From assembly GCF_963678635.1 (NCBI RefSeq), contig NC_087067.1:35479966-35543965 (forward strand): a DNA stretch of 64,000 nucleotides, in the 5' to 3' direction. The notes under the pieces were generated by a model. It saw only the letters and a program-made list of their open reading frames with translations. It was not told where the DNA came from and did not search any database. This document shows positions 1 through 12,082 of the stretch, one piece after another. Position 1 is the first letter of the stretch. The number at the start of each line of letters is the position of its first letter. A program made the position numbers and the translations under genes. This DNA comes from Symsagittifera roscoffensis (taxonomy: Eukaryota > Xenacoelomorpha > Acoela > Convolutidae).

Positions 1-162
1 TTGGCAATGAAAAATGTTTCTTATTAAAACATTGTTCAGCGAATAGACTTAAAAAATTATCAGAAAGTGTTTTTATCTATTTTCATTTTATTTTTTGTAG
101 TCAATTTTGATTGAACATTGTTGTCAAAAATTTGCAAAATTTTTTTTGCTCAGCATCCATAC

Positions 163-362
163 NNNNNNNNNNNNNNNNNNNNNNNNNNNNNNNNNNNNNN
201 NNNNNNNNNNNNNNNNNNNNNNNNNNNNNNNNNNNNNNNNNNNNNNNNNNNNNNNNNNNNNNNNNNNNNNNNNNNNNNNNNNNNNNNNNNNNNNNNNNNN
301 NNNNNNNNNNNNNNNNNNNNNNNNNNNNNNNNNNNNNNNNNNNNNNNNNNNNNNNNNNNNNN
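163..362. other. Assembly gap (200 N)
   Basis: A run of exactly 200 N. The round length suggests a scaffold gap of unknown true size. Open frames crossing it have no meaning. Confidence 0.98.
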
Positions 363-579
363 AGATTCAAGGTCATATTTTTTGAATGCGATGTTTTTTC
401 CAGTGAAAGGATCCTGATGTGATCTTGTCTGTTGGCCTGATGTTGGCTGGAAAAAACTTCAAGAAGAATTTGCTATACTTTCAAAGCACTTTTACCAGCA
501 CACGGCTGTGACATCGAGATTGACTTTTTCGCCGAGAAAAAAGCTGGATATTTATGTTTTTCGGTCTCAAACAAAAAGT

Positions 580-855
580 TCACCATTCATATTGTTTCTG
601 CAACAGATTTTTTAAAATTCTTTTTACTTTTAAATAATGGCCAAATTTTAAGTTGATGAGAGACTTATATAAAATTACCACACTTGCACCTGAAATGACA
701 CCCGCCATTGAAGCAGATGCGAACTGACACAGTGATCTGAAAGATACAACTGGTCTTTCGATCTTGAAGACTGCAGATACAGCACATGAAGTTAGTCCGG
801 CTGTAAAAACAGAGCCGACAGCTGAAACAATACGGAGTGGTAAACTACTATGCAA
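580..855 (-). CDS. Unrecognised hydrophobic exon-like ORF
   Basis: The frame encodes about 91 residues. A first hydrophobic stretch, rich in small residues (Ala, Ser, Gly, Val), is followed by a second around residues 50-66, and the tail is basic (Lys-rich). It looks like the last exon of a multi-pass membrane protein, because it ends in a charged cytoplasmic-type tail and a pyrimidine/TTTGCATAG acceptor-like sequence lies just before it on the minus strand. I do not recognise the family and see no neighbouring exon. It could be a chance ORF, although its small-residue-rich hydrophobic composition is unusual for random AT-rich DNA. Confidence 0.25.
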   Translation of the reverse strand: MHSSLPLRIVSAVGSVFTAGLTSCAVSAVFKIERPVVSFRSLCQFASASMAGVISGASVVILYKSLINLKFGHYLKVKRILKNLLQKQYEW

Positions 856-1319
856 ATAGGAGACATTTTTTGATTTTTGTTACCAGTTTAAAATGATGGC
901 AAAACGACTTCTTTGACTAAAGAATAAAAAAAGTAAGAGATTTGATATATATGATACGTGATTTTTTTTGGAAATAATTTGTTGAATCATGTTTCTAAAA
1001 AAAAATGAAAAAATATGTGTTTTCATCTGAAAATATATATTACCACTAAAATTACCGATAAGATTCAACGGATGGACTTACGACAGAACAGCTTTCTTTA
1101 TAACCGATGCGCAAGAATGAAACATCCTGGGAAACGAGAATCTACCACACGTCAGAACAGAAGTCGCGCAAAAACCCTTTCCACACTACAAGAACAGCAT
1201 TGAAAGAAAGTCATACAAAAACTCCGTCGGATTATACAAGAAGGAAACAGAAACCATTTTCAGGAAATTCAATCATTGTTTTAGAAGATTTGGTGAAATA
1301 AAGAAACAACTCAAGTTAA

Positions 1320-2230
1320 CCCATTTTCACGATCCGCTGAAACTAATACAAAAAAAGGGCGTAAGGTTCCGCTATATTTACTTCCGGCGGTAAGCAAAGA
1401 GCTCGACAGACTAATCCCAGAAGGACATTTTAAAAAGCTAGAAGCACGCGACCAATTAGATTTAACAGCCCACTAATAATTACCAGCACAAAAAGACAGA
1501 TAAATCAATAAAGCTCGCGTTAGACTCGACATTTTTAAACAAACAAATTTTCAAAAATAGATATCAGATGCCGAGCATACATAAACTAGTTGATAATGTT
1601 GCATCACAAGTTTCAGAAAAATCCGATGGAACAGTTTGGTTCACAAATTTATATATTAAAAAAGCTTACAGCCAACTTTACTGAGACGATTTCACGAGTA
1701 AACAGTGTAAATTCAGCATCGTTGGAGTAAAAATAACCGGTACAAATCAGTTTTGATTTCACGGACTTGGCGATGAATTCCCAGAATTCTCAGCCAAATG
1801 AATTCCAAAGAGTAATCGGCTCATTCACGGGAAATAATCTTTTTTTTACCTTTACCTCGACGAAACTTTAATTTCTTTCAAAGGAAGTTTGAAAGAACAT
1901 AAAGAAATCGTTCAAAAGATTTTTATTGCATTAGACACTAATGTTTTTGCAATCAAATGGCCGAAATGAATTTTTTTTAAAGAAATGGAATCGCTAGGTT
2001 GCAAAATATCGGAACCAGGAGTAATCCCAATGGAAGCGAAATCTCATCATTAAATTCTATCCCAATCCCTCGGAACTTAATGGAATTGTACGCATTTTTC
2101 GGATCAACCAACCAATTTATTGAATTCGCACCGAACTCGCATCATTGAGAAGTCCATTGTGACCATTGTTCGGCAAGAAGTTGCTATTCACTTGGTCTGA
2201 CTACCATACCATAGCTTCGAGAAAATTAAA
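1320..2230 (+). pseudogene. Gypsy reverse transcriptase fossil
   Basis: Recognisable Ty3/gypsy RT blocks include a KLALDS-like stretch, a YQMPSI-like stretch and an AYSQL-like stretch following a WFTNL-like strand. These correspond to the fingers/palm region of gypsy RT. The reading frame is heavily decayed. From about 1463 onward the sequence is repeated, nearly identically, at 4216-4968. Confidence 0.7.
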
Positions 2231-2340
2231 TCAGAAATTGTCAATTTAACCAAAACTAATCACTTTGCTGTGAAACTGAATACAAGAGTAAAATCTTACG
2301 CATCACAGAAAGACCTCAGAGCAACGATTGAGAATTACAC

Positions 2341-2547
2341 GTGAACGACTGGAGATCGGTTTCCTTCACTGGCCGTTTTTTAAACCCACGCGAAGCTAAA
2401 TTCTCAAAAAACAAACGGCAATTCCTCGGCGTTCTTTGGGCTGTAGAACACAACAAAAATTATCTGTTCGGCTCGGAATGTGAAATCACAACCGACCATA
2501 AAGCCTTTTTATCAGCCTTATCTTGTAATTATGGAAAAAAACTTTAG
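2341..2547 (+). pseudogene. Gypsy RNase H fossil
   Basis: The frame reads through a block typical of Ty3/gypsy RNase H: SRFLNPREAKFS-like, then an LGVLWAVEH-like helix, LFGSECEITTDHKAF-like, and ALS. In intact relatives this domain recycles the RNA strand during reverse transcription. It lies directly after the RT fossil, as expected. It is an isolated remnant of a dead element. Confidence 0.7.
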
Positions 2548-3199
2548 CATAGCCGTTTGACAAGATAGGTCGACAGACTTTTACCGTTTAACTTTCCATA
2601 AAACACCTAGCGGGCAAAGATATGGGCTTCACGGATTTGATCTCAAAACTTCCAATTGGAAAATCAATTGCTCCTTCAAATTATGACAAAAAAAATGTGG
2701 TAGCATTAATCAAAAAAAAATTGTTCAATTTTAGATCCGTCGGATATTCAAACAAAAAACAAGTTGAAGACACATTCATATTTGTTTGGGCAAATTCGGA
2801 AAACTCCAACGACGTAATACTTCGTAAGAAAACTATCGCATCAATTCTAAACCTAGTTAGCTTCTATTTGAAAATTTGCAATTTTGATCCTTTCCAATCC
2901 GAAATTTGTAGAGAATGTTTTCGCGTGGACTATCATGAAATTAATTATTCTAAAATTAATATCTCAAAATTTTCTCGTTTCTATTTTTTATTTTTACATT
3001 CAAATTATCTAAAATCTCCCGTGTAATCTAATATTGTGAATATTTCAAATGTAAATAGTGGAATTATAATTACTCCTTCATCATCCGTTATCGTTTTGAT
3101 TGTTACTAAAGAGAATATGTTCTCTGACCAGTCATCATTAGTAAAAAAAAAAAGTACCTACTTCTCTAAAATTGCCAGAAAAACCATTGAAATTTAAAA

Positions 3200-3970
3200 A
3201 ATTCTTAAACAGCAAAATGATTGCTTGACTTACCGAAGAATAGAGCGTATTATTTCCCCATGATTAGAACTCTAGGAGAGAAAAGGGAGATTCAAGCCAC
3301 TAAGTCGGTTTTACAAAGACTTACATACTGCCAACGGATTAGTTCATATGGAAAACAAGTTAGGTTTACCCTTTGTACTGAGAACAACTGCCATAAAACT
3401 TTCCCGAGAAATCCATCCTGGCCAATTCGGATGGAAATTCCTTTCGGGACACGTCTGGTGGCCACATATTAATAGAATGATTCACTTCTACGGAAAAAGT
3501 TGCTCGGACTAGATATAAGCAGGTAAAAATCTTAAGCCATTAAATCCTGAAAAACTACTTAATCATCTTCCCAATCTTAAAGCTTATTTAGACTTCACAG
3601 GTCCATTAGAACGTTCGTGGGGCCATTGTTCACATATCCGTCTTTGTATCGATAGATTCTCTAAAAGTACTTTAGCCAAAACAGTAACCATTTTTCTTAC
3701 TGAGTATATTCATCTTCAAGGAATCCAATCTCAATTGGAGTCGACCACACTTCGTGCCTTTCTGGTGCAGATTTTAATAAATCAATTATGTCAAGAAACA
3801 GGGCACACAATTGGGGCTTTGTATGATAAAATAGATGATGAGTACCTGGAAAATCCATTAAATAACAAAAATGAAATCCCGAAGACAAAGGATATGATTC
3901 AGAACCAAGCTCTTCACCCACCAAGGCTCTCACAGCGACGAATTCAAAGAGACTGCCACTATATAGCCCC
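3200..3970 (+). pseudogene. Gypsy integrase fossil
   Basis: Short stretches resemble the zinc-binding HHCC region of gypsy integrase (HPGQFGWK-like, VWWPHI-like) around 3410-3480. The first strand of the catalytic core (AYLDFTGPLE-like, then CIDRFSKS-like) appears around 3580-3670. The remainder to about 3970 has the polar character of an integrase C-terminal or post-integrase region. The element is decayed, and only family and domain order can be stated. Confidence 0.6.
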
Positions 3971-4215
3971 ATAAAGAAGGTAGGATTAAAGAAGAGAAAA
4001 ACTCGGCAAAATCAAGACAACAAGTGGCCATCACTCCGTCGGAAAACTTAACAAGGACAAAACTATCATCAAAGAAATCGAGACAATCCAGAAACCTACC
4101 TCAAAAGATGACAAAATTCCAATCGGAACGCAACCAGCGGAAGATTTTTTTCACCAGATTTAGATTGGAATTCACAAAAATCATCAGCTGATTGCCCAAT
4201 AAGCATGGTACCGAC

Positions 4216-4968
4216 CCACTATTAATTACCAGCACAAAAAGACAGATAAATCAATAAAACTCGCGTTAGACTCGTTATTTTTAAACAAACAAATTTTCAC
4301 AAATAAATACCAGATGCCGAGCATACATAAACTAGTTAATAACGTTGCATCAAGTTTCAGAAAAATGCGATGGAACAGTTTGGTTCACAAACTTATACAT
4401 TAAAAAAGCTTACAGCCAACTTTACTGAGACGATTTCACGAGTAAACAGTGTAAATTCAGCATCGTTGGAGGAAAAATAACCGGTACAAATCAGTTTTGA
4501 TTTCACGGACTTGGCGATTAATTCCCAGAATTATCAGCCAAATGAATTCCAAAGAGTAATCGGCTCATTCACGGGAAATAATTTTTTTTTACCTTTACCT
4601 CGACGAAACTTTAATTTCTTTCAAAGGAAGTTTGAAAGAACATTAAGAAATCGTTCAAAAGATTTTTATTGCATTAGACACTAATGTTTTTGCAATCAAA
4701 TGGCCGAAATGAATTTTTTTAAAAGAAATTGAATGGCTAGGTTGCAAAATATCGGAATCAGGAGTAATCCCAATTGAAGAGAAAACCTTATCAATAAAAT
4801 CTATCCCAATCCCTCGGAACTGAATGGAATTGTACGCATTTTTCGGATCAACCAACCAATTTATGGAATTCGTACCGAACTCGCATCATTGGGAAGTCCA
4901 TTGTGACCATTGTTTGGCAAGCAGGAAGTTGATATTCACTTGGTCAGACTACCATACCATAGCTTCTG
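4216..4968 (+). repeat. Second copy of the gypsy RT block
   Basis: This stretch repeats 1463-2218 in direct orientation with only scattered differences; it shares, for example, the shared AACAGTTTGGTTCACAAA and CTCGACGAAACTTT words. It is followed by different sequence (to about 5400) with pol-tail-like character. Either one element inserted next to another of the same family, or part of the fossil was duplicated later. Confidence 0.8.
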
Positions 4969-5419
4969 GAGTTGGAAGACAAATTGGAGAAAGAAGTGGG
5001 AGAGTCCCCTGAACGTAATAACTTAATTTGTTCTAGACAAGACAAAATGTGAGACAACCAAAATTTTACGGTGAAATGTTGTTTATAGATGTTATAGGCG
5101 AACAAGCAACGGGGACAGCAGATAACCCCTTCACGCTTAGTGAGGACACTGTAAGCGATAAAATCTCGGAAAAAGAGAGGGAATGCAGAAAAATTTTGGT
5201 CGCCCGATCAGTTTAACAGCAAAATCCCATCATGTCACATTCCGACTAAATTAGGGCCCGAGTCGAGAACGTCTACCGGCGAAAAAACTACAGGAGCTAC
5301 TTAACTTATTGCCGCACTCAGAAGTGAAAAATTCCGACAATTTGGACATCGAATCAGATTTAATTAGGCAAGGCAAAAAATTGCAGAACAATTTCGAACC
5401 CGTCATAAAAAACTAAAAC

Positions 5420-6185
5420 TTTTTAAAACTTCAATAATGCTTTGGATTTGGTAAACTTGTGATGCCTTGCCTATATTCGAGCTATATTCGAACCTTTATC
5501 AAACCTGAAAATTTTAGCCTTGGACATCAACCATTGATGCAGTTAGTTATTTGTAAACACTTATAGACTTCTTTTTACAAAATTAGATAATCCGTCGTAA
5601 AATTTCGTCTATTTTCATACCATTTTCATACCTAAAAAGTTTGAATCTCAGCTGACAGTTCTGAAAAAACTGATTTTTGAAACTTCATACAGACGAAACG
5701 TCTTAAGTCCAGGCATCTCGTTTTGAACTTTTGATTCAAATATTTTATCAAATCTACCGGATAAACCAAACCACTACTCGTATTTTTTTCTCCCTTCTCA
5801 TGATGTGCAATTTCAATAACTTTGAACATCTAAAACGTAATCTGTCATTTTCCAGTTCAAAAACCATCTTCATGCTATCTAGTTAGTTGTGATTTTTTTC
5901 CTCGCTCGGAGAGGGAGAAAAAAACCACCTATTTTGTACGTACTGAGTTCAAGTTTTTGCAAGTAAAGCGAAGTGCTGTGATTGTTTTTACTTTAACTAT
6001 CATATTTTTATTAACCGGTCTTATATGACCTTGTGTTTCGCAAGTGACCTCATTCAGAGTGAGGAAGCGACAGTGTATTTTTGTCTTAGTTATAAATAAC
6101 ACTCATTTTCGTTGAACTCTAATCTTTACCTTTTATTTTTTAAGCAAGTCTAGTTTAAGTTTTAGTATATTTTATTAAAGACTAA
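5420..6185. other. No gene seen
   Basis: AT-rich sequence with no convincing ORF or splice pattern. Around 5890-5930 a run of T followed by a purine-rich stretch ending in a run of A can form a weak hairpin. Nothing else is recognisable. Confidence 0.5.
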
Positions 6186-6189
6186 AAAA

Positions 6190-6905
6190 AATTCAAGAAA
6201 ATAAAAAAAATGATACATCAAACTTTCTACAGGCCAAATGCAAATACAAAATCAACTAATTTGAAGATGATCAAAAAAATGTCAAGAATACGATTAAAAA
6301 CGATAGAGCAAATTTTCTACAAGCGAAATGTAAGTTTCAGTTTAACTAATTTGGAGATGAAAAGAAAAAGTCAAGAAAACAAGTGAAAACGATGCAACAA
6401 GCTTTCTACAAGCCAAATGTAAGTTTCAGTTTAATTAATTTAGAAATATCCAAAACACAAAAAGTCAAGGATACAAGTAAAAACGATGCAATTTTTCTAC
6501 AGGCCGAATGTAAGTTTCAGTTTAACTAAATATGAGATGAGAAAAAAAACAAAAAGTCGAGAATACGAGTGAAAAAGATACAACAAGTTTTCCACAGGCT
6601 AAATGTAAAACTCAGTTTAACTAATTTGTAAGTGACCAGAAAAAAAAAGTCAACGATACAAGTAAAAACGATACAAGTTTTCTACAGGCCAAATGTAAGT
6701 TTCAGAATAACTTAATTGGAGATGATAAGAAAACAAAAAGTCAAGAATACGAGTGAAAACGATACAACAAGTTTTCTACAGGCTAAAGTTAAATTTCAGT
6801 TTAGCTAATTTGGAGATGACCAAAAAACAAAATGTCAAGAATACAAATAAAAATGATACAATAATTTTTCTACAAGCCAAATGTAAGTTTCAGTTTACGT
6901 AATCC
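6190..6905. repeat. Tandem array, about 90-bp unit, about 8 copies
   Basis: The phrase TTTCTACAGGCCAAATGTAAG, or close variants, recurs at about 6225, 6316, 6403, 6498, 6588, 6676, 6774 and 6868, a period of roughly 87-98 bp. Each unit also carries a GTCAAGAATACAAG-like and an AAAACGATACAA-like word and a CAGTTTAACTAATTTGGAGATGA-like tail. The copies are clearly diverged, so this is an old satellite-like array. No coding frame is kept across units. Confidence 0.9.
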
Positions 6906-7077
6906 AACATTCAAGTTTTGAAATTATAGGGATAATTTGAAAAGTTAGGTTCTAGCTTGAGAAACCTATAATATATTTTGATTAATTAGAATCCATGATA
7001 ATCAATTCCAACCATTTACAGTGATGTCTACTTTTTTTCATAGTCGATTATGAATCCAAGATAAATGAATTAAAAAA

Positions 7078-7600
7078 AAAAACAAGTTTGCTCGTAACAG
7101 GGCGAAGTACTGAAAGTTCCGACTGCCTTTTAAGGTTTATCCAGCATTAGTAACACGAAAAAATTAAATGTAATAAATAAAATGAAAAAAATTTTTCTAA
7201 AATTTGAAATTTTCAAAATAAAATTATCTCCCCACACACCATATACAGTTTAAAAGAATAGATTTCGCTCCTTGTAACAAATCAATTATGTCGAATAAGC
7301 TTCTTTCAACCAATTTTGAACATTTTCAAGACGGATTAAATATCCGCTTACGCGTTAATAGCGCGAAATATATCGAGCGTTAATTGTTCCAAATTGGCCA
7401 AAATGGCAATGTTTAAACCCCCATAACTTTACGAAAAAAGATCACAGGTAAAATATCTTTTCAAAATTAAGCTCAGGATTTTGAATGATATAACAAAAAA
7501 TTTCGTCAAAAATGGTTAGTTAAAAAGTCGAAATTTGTCTGAAGAAAAAAAACCCACCCGAGCACAAATATTCCGTCACTTTTGTATCGAAACAATTACG
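7078..7600 (+). mobile_element. MITE-like element, copy 1
   Basis: About 520 bp, matching the reverse complement of 12715-13262 at roughly 85 percent by eye. Shared landmarks include TTCCGACTGCCTTTTAAGG near one end, a central TCCGCTTACGCGTTAATAGC block, and CGAGCACAAATATTCCGT near the other end. Relatives end in short inverted GTTCCRACT/AGTYGGAAC motifs, so this is probably a non-autonomous DNA transposon. There is no transposase ORF. Confidence 0.75.
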
Positions 7601-8310
7601 GTGAAAAACCAGGAAAACCCATTGATACAACTATAGTTGATTGTTTTCTGCAGAAGCTCATTGCGGGTTAAGTTCCTCTGATAGATTGGTTTTCAATATT
7701 GTTCCAATTTTTTCACTGCTCTTCTTCATTTCTGAAAATTCAACTGGCCAAAAATGCTGTTTTTAGAAAATTTGTTGTGAAAATCATCTTTTCTCTATGA
7801 GAAGGAAAAAATGATTTGATCGACAAGTTGTTTTTGTTTGAACTTGTTCAAACTCTTGGCTCGATTAAATCCTTGCTCAATTTCTGGTATGTTGATCAAC
7901 TCGTTGCCTAATTCATGCTAACCAAGGCTGAAATCATTAGTTTCACTTATTTTGATTCTAAACTACAGTGCTGATTTAAATTAAGCAGACAAAACGCGTT
8001 AAACTTGAAATTTAAAACGCTTTTTTTCTCAAATTGGGTTGAGTTTAAGTGAAAACTTATGAAGACAAAACTTGCTTAAAATTTTCGTAAACGATGTTTC
8101 ATCTCCGAAAAATTCACCGATTATTAATCAATTTTTCTTTGATGAAATATCAAAGATTCATTGCTGAAACCTTCATCAATGATTCAGCAATATTTTTTCG
8201 GCTCAGCCATGATATTCGTTTAAAAACCAGCGTTAGTCTCTAAAACACATCTGAATCGGCGGTGATTATCAATGAAAGATATATTTGGGCTATGCTATCA
8301 TGACTTTAAG

Positions 8311-9128
8311 TCACCCAAACTTACTTTTCAAAAAAACTTTGAGCATTTCAAAACTACTGGGCATTGCATCATTCTGGACCAAACTGTGCTCAGCAAACCG
8401 GATGACTGAAAAGCAGATGAACAAAATCCCAATTACTAAAATCACAAGTGACATTCCGAGTACGACTTCGATCTTCTCTGTCTTAGATGTTGAGTGTTTT
8501 ACTTTTTCAGTGTCCCTAACTTCCGGTCTGATTATTTGCGCAAAAATAAGACATACTGTTGCGCATATGAGACCATAAATGCACCCATGAGCGTCCAAAG
8601 TGTCAAAGTGCTCGTGTAAAAACCCGTTTGGACTATGGACCCAAAATACGGGAATAATTGTAATGAATTCATGAAATGGCACATAAATGGATGCCATCCT
8701 ACATGAAGTAATTCGACAGATAAAGGTTTCAATTATAGTAAATGAAAAATGAAAAACTGTGAAATGAGTCAAAAACTTCGAAGTTTCGAAATTTGTAAAT
8801 TTTGGCAAAAAAGAAGCAAAACCAAATATTCCACAAACATCGATGTTGCCAAAAGTAATTCCATGAGCAAAAAAACTATAAATGGTAAGGTTGCAGAATA
8901 TCTGAATCACAGCACAAACTAAGTTTCGATAAATGTTTTTTGAAAAATGTCGGCAAAAAATGGTCTTGAGAATAACGGAAAGTACTGATGATAATATTAC
9001 GGCAAATATAGTCAGGACCTGGAGAGGAATGTAAAATTGTGATGGTAAGCTATGATTTGATCTCGGAAGAAAACCGATTTGTAGCGAATTAATTTTAACT
9101 AGATGTGTATAAGCACTATGCTACCATG
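8311..9128 (-). CDS. Serpentine (7TM) receptor-like fragment
   Basis: The minus-strand frame stays open from about 9128 to the stop at 8311, roughly 270 codons. It is dominated by hydrophobic helices alternating with short polar loops. Clear membrane segments lie near the start (VLTIFAVILSS-like), after a KNIYRNLVCAVIQIF-like stretch, around a THFTVFHFSFTIIETF-like stretch, a FITIIPVFWV-like stretch, a CIYGLICATVCLIFAQII-like stretch, and near the end (VVLGMSLVILVIGILF). The pattern of about six to seven helices, few charges and a basic loop resembles nematode-type chemoreceptors, but I cannot assign a named class. No start codon is evident, so it is probably a downstream exon of a multi-exon gene; GGTAG near 9129 is a weak acceptor candidate. 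It lies between two inverted MITE copies, so it could be a gene fragment or pseudogene. Confidence 0.45.
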
Positions 9129-9484
9129 CCATTTTTAAACTACCAAAAAACTTTCATAAGTATTGAACATTAGATCTCTAAAAACCAAAAAATAATAAGA
9201 AACACTTTTCATCAAATTGGTGAATTAAGTTATATCATTTTGAATTATCAGTTCAACGATAATTGTTTGAGAAGTTTTATAAATGGAAAAGCTACAAGGT
9301 GAGAAGAAAAGGACAAATCAGTTTTGTTGTACAAATCAGTTTTGTTAGATGATGAAGCTCCGTGAAAACAAAACGATGTTTGCCGCATTTTGTTTGGACT
9401 AGAAGTTAACATACCCTCGTGCTAAAATAACAGTCTCAATTTTGTTTCAAAAAAACTTGCGGTTAGTTTGAAGTTTAAAAAAGA

Positions 9485-9560
9485 ATACCCGGTTGCTGTG
9501 CATGTATCACAGAGAGCTTCGACCATAACTTGTTATTAAAAACTTGATTTTTTTTAAATT
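9485..9560 (+). repeat. Hairpin repeat family, outlying copy
   Basis: A CTGTGCATGTATCACAG hairpin at 9496-9512 is followed by a TTCGACCATAACTTG-like word. It is a diverged relative of the hairpin repeats at 44147, 45784 and 46390. Confidence 0.55.
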
Positions 9561-10084
9561 GGGGATTACAATCTATCAAAAAAAGATCAAACAACACAAA
9601 TGATTACTTGCCCCATCTAACTTTCAATTTGACACCTGATATTGTATCAAACAAACTATTATGTACTTGGAATGCAAGTCTTGAAAGACTCTCGCAAAGG
9701 AATGCAAAAATTGCAAGAATTGCAAAAATTTTATAAGATATAAACTACTGAAGAAAATTGTTTAAATAAAAATATTTTCTCACATAGTCCGAACCATAGA
9801 TCAACAGTATTTTCTGTGAAAGTAGTCCTAATTTTTTGCGCTGGTCTCACTTTGGGAAAGCAGATGTTCAAGTCTTGATATATTTTTGCAAGATTTGCAA
9901 TCCCTTAACCACTAGGAAATTTCACACCTGATTTATAATTATGCATTTTGCTCAAACATCTGAATAGCCAAGGATTTACTTTTTTCCGCCAATGTTTTTT
10001 TTCTGTTACAACTTCTAGTGGTAGAAATGGTCTGATTGTTCAACATGTAATTTTTCGAGCTGTAATTACAATTTGCTTGTTTCG

Positions 10085-10372
10085 ACCGTTTTTTTCTGGA
10101 CTGATACCCGTGCCGAAAAACTTCTTGATTTGGGACCTGAATTATTTTTTATCTAATCTGAACTTCTGGTCAGAAATTTTTTATGAAAAGAAATAAGTTT
10201 TCTATTATTAAGACAGATTTTTTCTCTAATTTTTTTATTTCTCATATTATTCTGATCAGAAACTTGCTGAATCTAGGCAATTTTTAGCTATAAAAAGTCT
10301 CTTGGTTGGGCTAGAAGTTCCAATCTGCTCTTTTCTAAACTGTTGTGCTAACCACTACGCCACAGGTCTTGT
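10085..10372 (-). mobile_element. tRNA-derived SINE, copy 1
   Basis: On the minus strand the element begins with a pol III A-box-like TGTGGCGTAGTGGTTAGC head, continues to a degraded B-box region, and then a tail with a GAGACTTTTT run and CTGATCAGAA and GACCAGAA words. The same order is present on the plus strand at 36271-36510. Head and tail together identify a SINE family rather than a tRNA gene. Confidence 0.65.
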
Positions 10373-10399
10373 TGAAGAATGAAGAATAATAGATTTAGC

Positions 10400-12060
10400 A
10401 ATCTAATGCAAACAAAGACTTGCTAGAATAAGTGTTAATTTGCAGTATGTTTCCATTGTTATTGTGCATATTCGAAGCATGTTGATCGCGTTGCGGTTGA
10501 GCAGTGAATTGATTCCTGGTTATTTAATTTCAGAAACTGTTTTTTTTCTAAACTAGAAAGGAAATAGATCATTTCTTCACTCAAAGTACGAAAAAACTTG
10601 GCTAGATAATCTATATAAAATTTTTCTCTAGTAAAACAGTAGTTGGGTACGGATATAATATAAACTTTCAGCTAATTGCTCCCTTTATCTTGGGGAAAAC
10701 ATAATCTAGCCCACTCCGCTGTTATATTTTGCAAGACTGGAAAAATAGTGAGAATTTACTTGGCAAAAATTACAAAAACTATTGAATTTTCCAAAATGCA
10801 AAAAAAGTTGAAAAATTCCTCTTATAGAACGCAGTTGAAAAACAATTTGTCGGCAACTTTGATCATTAGTGTTAGGAAATTTAGGAAAGTTAAAACAAGA
10901 AGCTGTAAGTCCACCTGAGGCAAAGGTTCCTTCTTACTTTTTGTGTCGAAATAAAAACAAATTGGTTCCAGTGTTTCCCATTCCTTTTCTAAAATCAAAG
11001 TTGCCGACGAACTTTTCTTCTAATGCATTCCACACGCAGCCCAAAAAAAACACATCACCAGATGCCAATGCTGTTAAGAATTATCGAATATAGCTATCGT
11101 AGAACACTGTTACTCATACCTAAGCATGTTTTTGACATTACTCTCCATTTCAATCGGTGGTCATTAACTGTCCACGGAAAGCGTCTCTAATATCATTTTG
11201 CCACACTAATTTTAGCTCAATAACTCTGAAGTGTTCCAGTTTTAGCTTTTTGTTAGTTATATTACCTTGAGGTGACTTCTGCGAATCGGATCATTTTTCT
11301 AAAAGTTTGCCAAAAGCTAATATTTTTCGTTTCAACCTAGGTTGATTAAACAAAATTATTCAAACAAAAATTAAGCCACTTCAAAAGTTTCATCAATTGA
11401 TATTCAATTGTTACTGATTTGATTTCGTCATGAACATTGAAAACTGCTTCTCAATTGTGACTTTCATATTTCTGCGATTAAATTTAGGTTAGTTTAACTT
11501 CTTTTTTTTGTTTATTTTTCGAAAGTGGTAGAAGGCGAAGAAATCACTTGATATCAATCAGTAATTTTCAGCGTCCGTTTATTAAAAACTCAGTTGACTA
11601 GCATCTGAAACTACTACTCTTGTCAAGGCTTCTTCAGTAAAAATGATATAATTTTTTAGAACTGTGATAAAGAAGCTGTAATTTAAGAATGAAGAAACAA
11701 ACTAGAAAAAACTATAAGCTCTAAAATAATTTAGGTTTTCAGAAACTTTTTTGAACTAGCTGGACTGTTTCGTGTGTTTAGGACTGTCGCGAGAATGTTT
11801 TTCAAGAAACCTAAAATTTCAGTAAAAAGTTTTGTTACCTTGATTCAAAAGATTTTCTGCTCCCTAAACAATGCAAACTCAAAATTATTATGTTTTTGAA
11901 ATCGAAAAACTACTATTCAATAAACAAACGAAAATCATGAGGTAAATTGACACAAGAAACCCTGAAAAATTAATGACTGCAAAAAGTAAGCATAGTCTGT
12001 TTCCTGTGCCTTTTTAGTAATGATTACTGAGGTTAAAATTAAATCTACTCGGGTAATTTA
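10400..12060. other. No recognisable gene
   Basis: AT-rich sequence. Short open frames near 10676-10918 and 10869-11093 lack homology I can recognise and lack convincing splice context. No repeats stand out by eye. Confidence 0.4.
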
Positions 12061-12082
12061 CAAAGCACGTTCAAATTTTTAG

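Larger units (their letters stand above)
1300..5400 (+). mobile_element. Ty3/gypsy retrotransposon fossil, rearranged
   Basis: Conceptual translation gives reverse transcriptase, RNase H and integrase-like stretches in the normal Ty3/gypsy pol order on the plus strand. A second copy of the reverse-transcriptase block and then a further pol-tail-like stretch follow. No LTRs could be matched at the ends. The element is badly broken, with many interruptions throughout, and is clearly old. It differs from the gypsy element at 25.8-32.9 kb but has similar conserved blocks, so it is probably a related lineage. Confidence 0.75.

Noticed and set aside
101-422. Several open frames crossing the N run
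   Set aside because: They consist mostly of unknown residues from the gap, so they have no evidence value.
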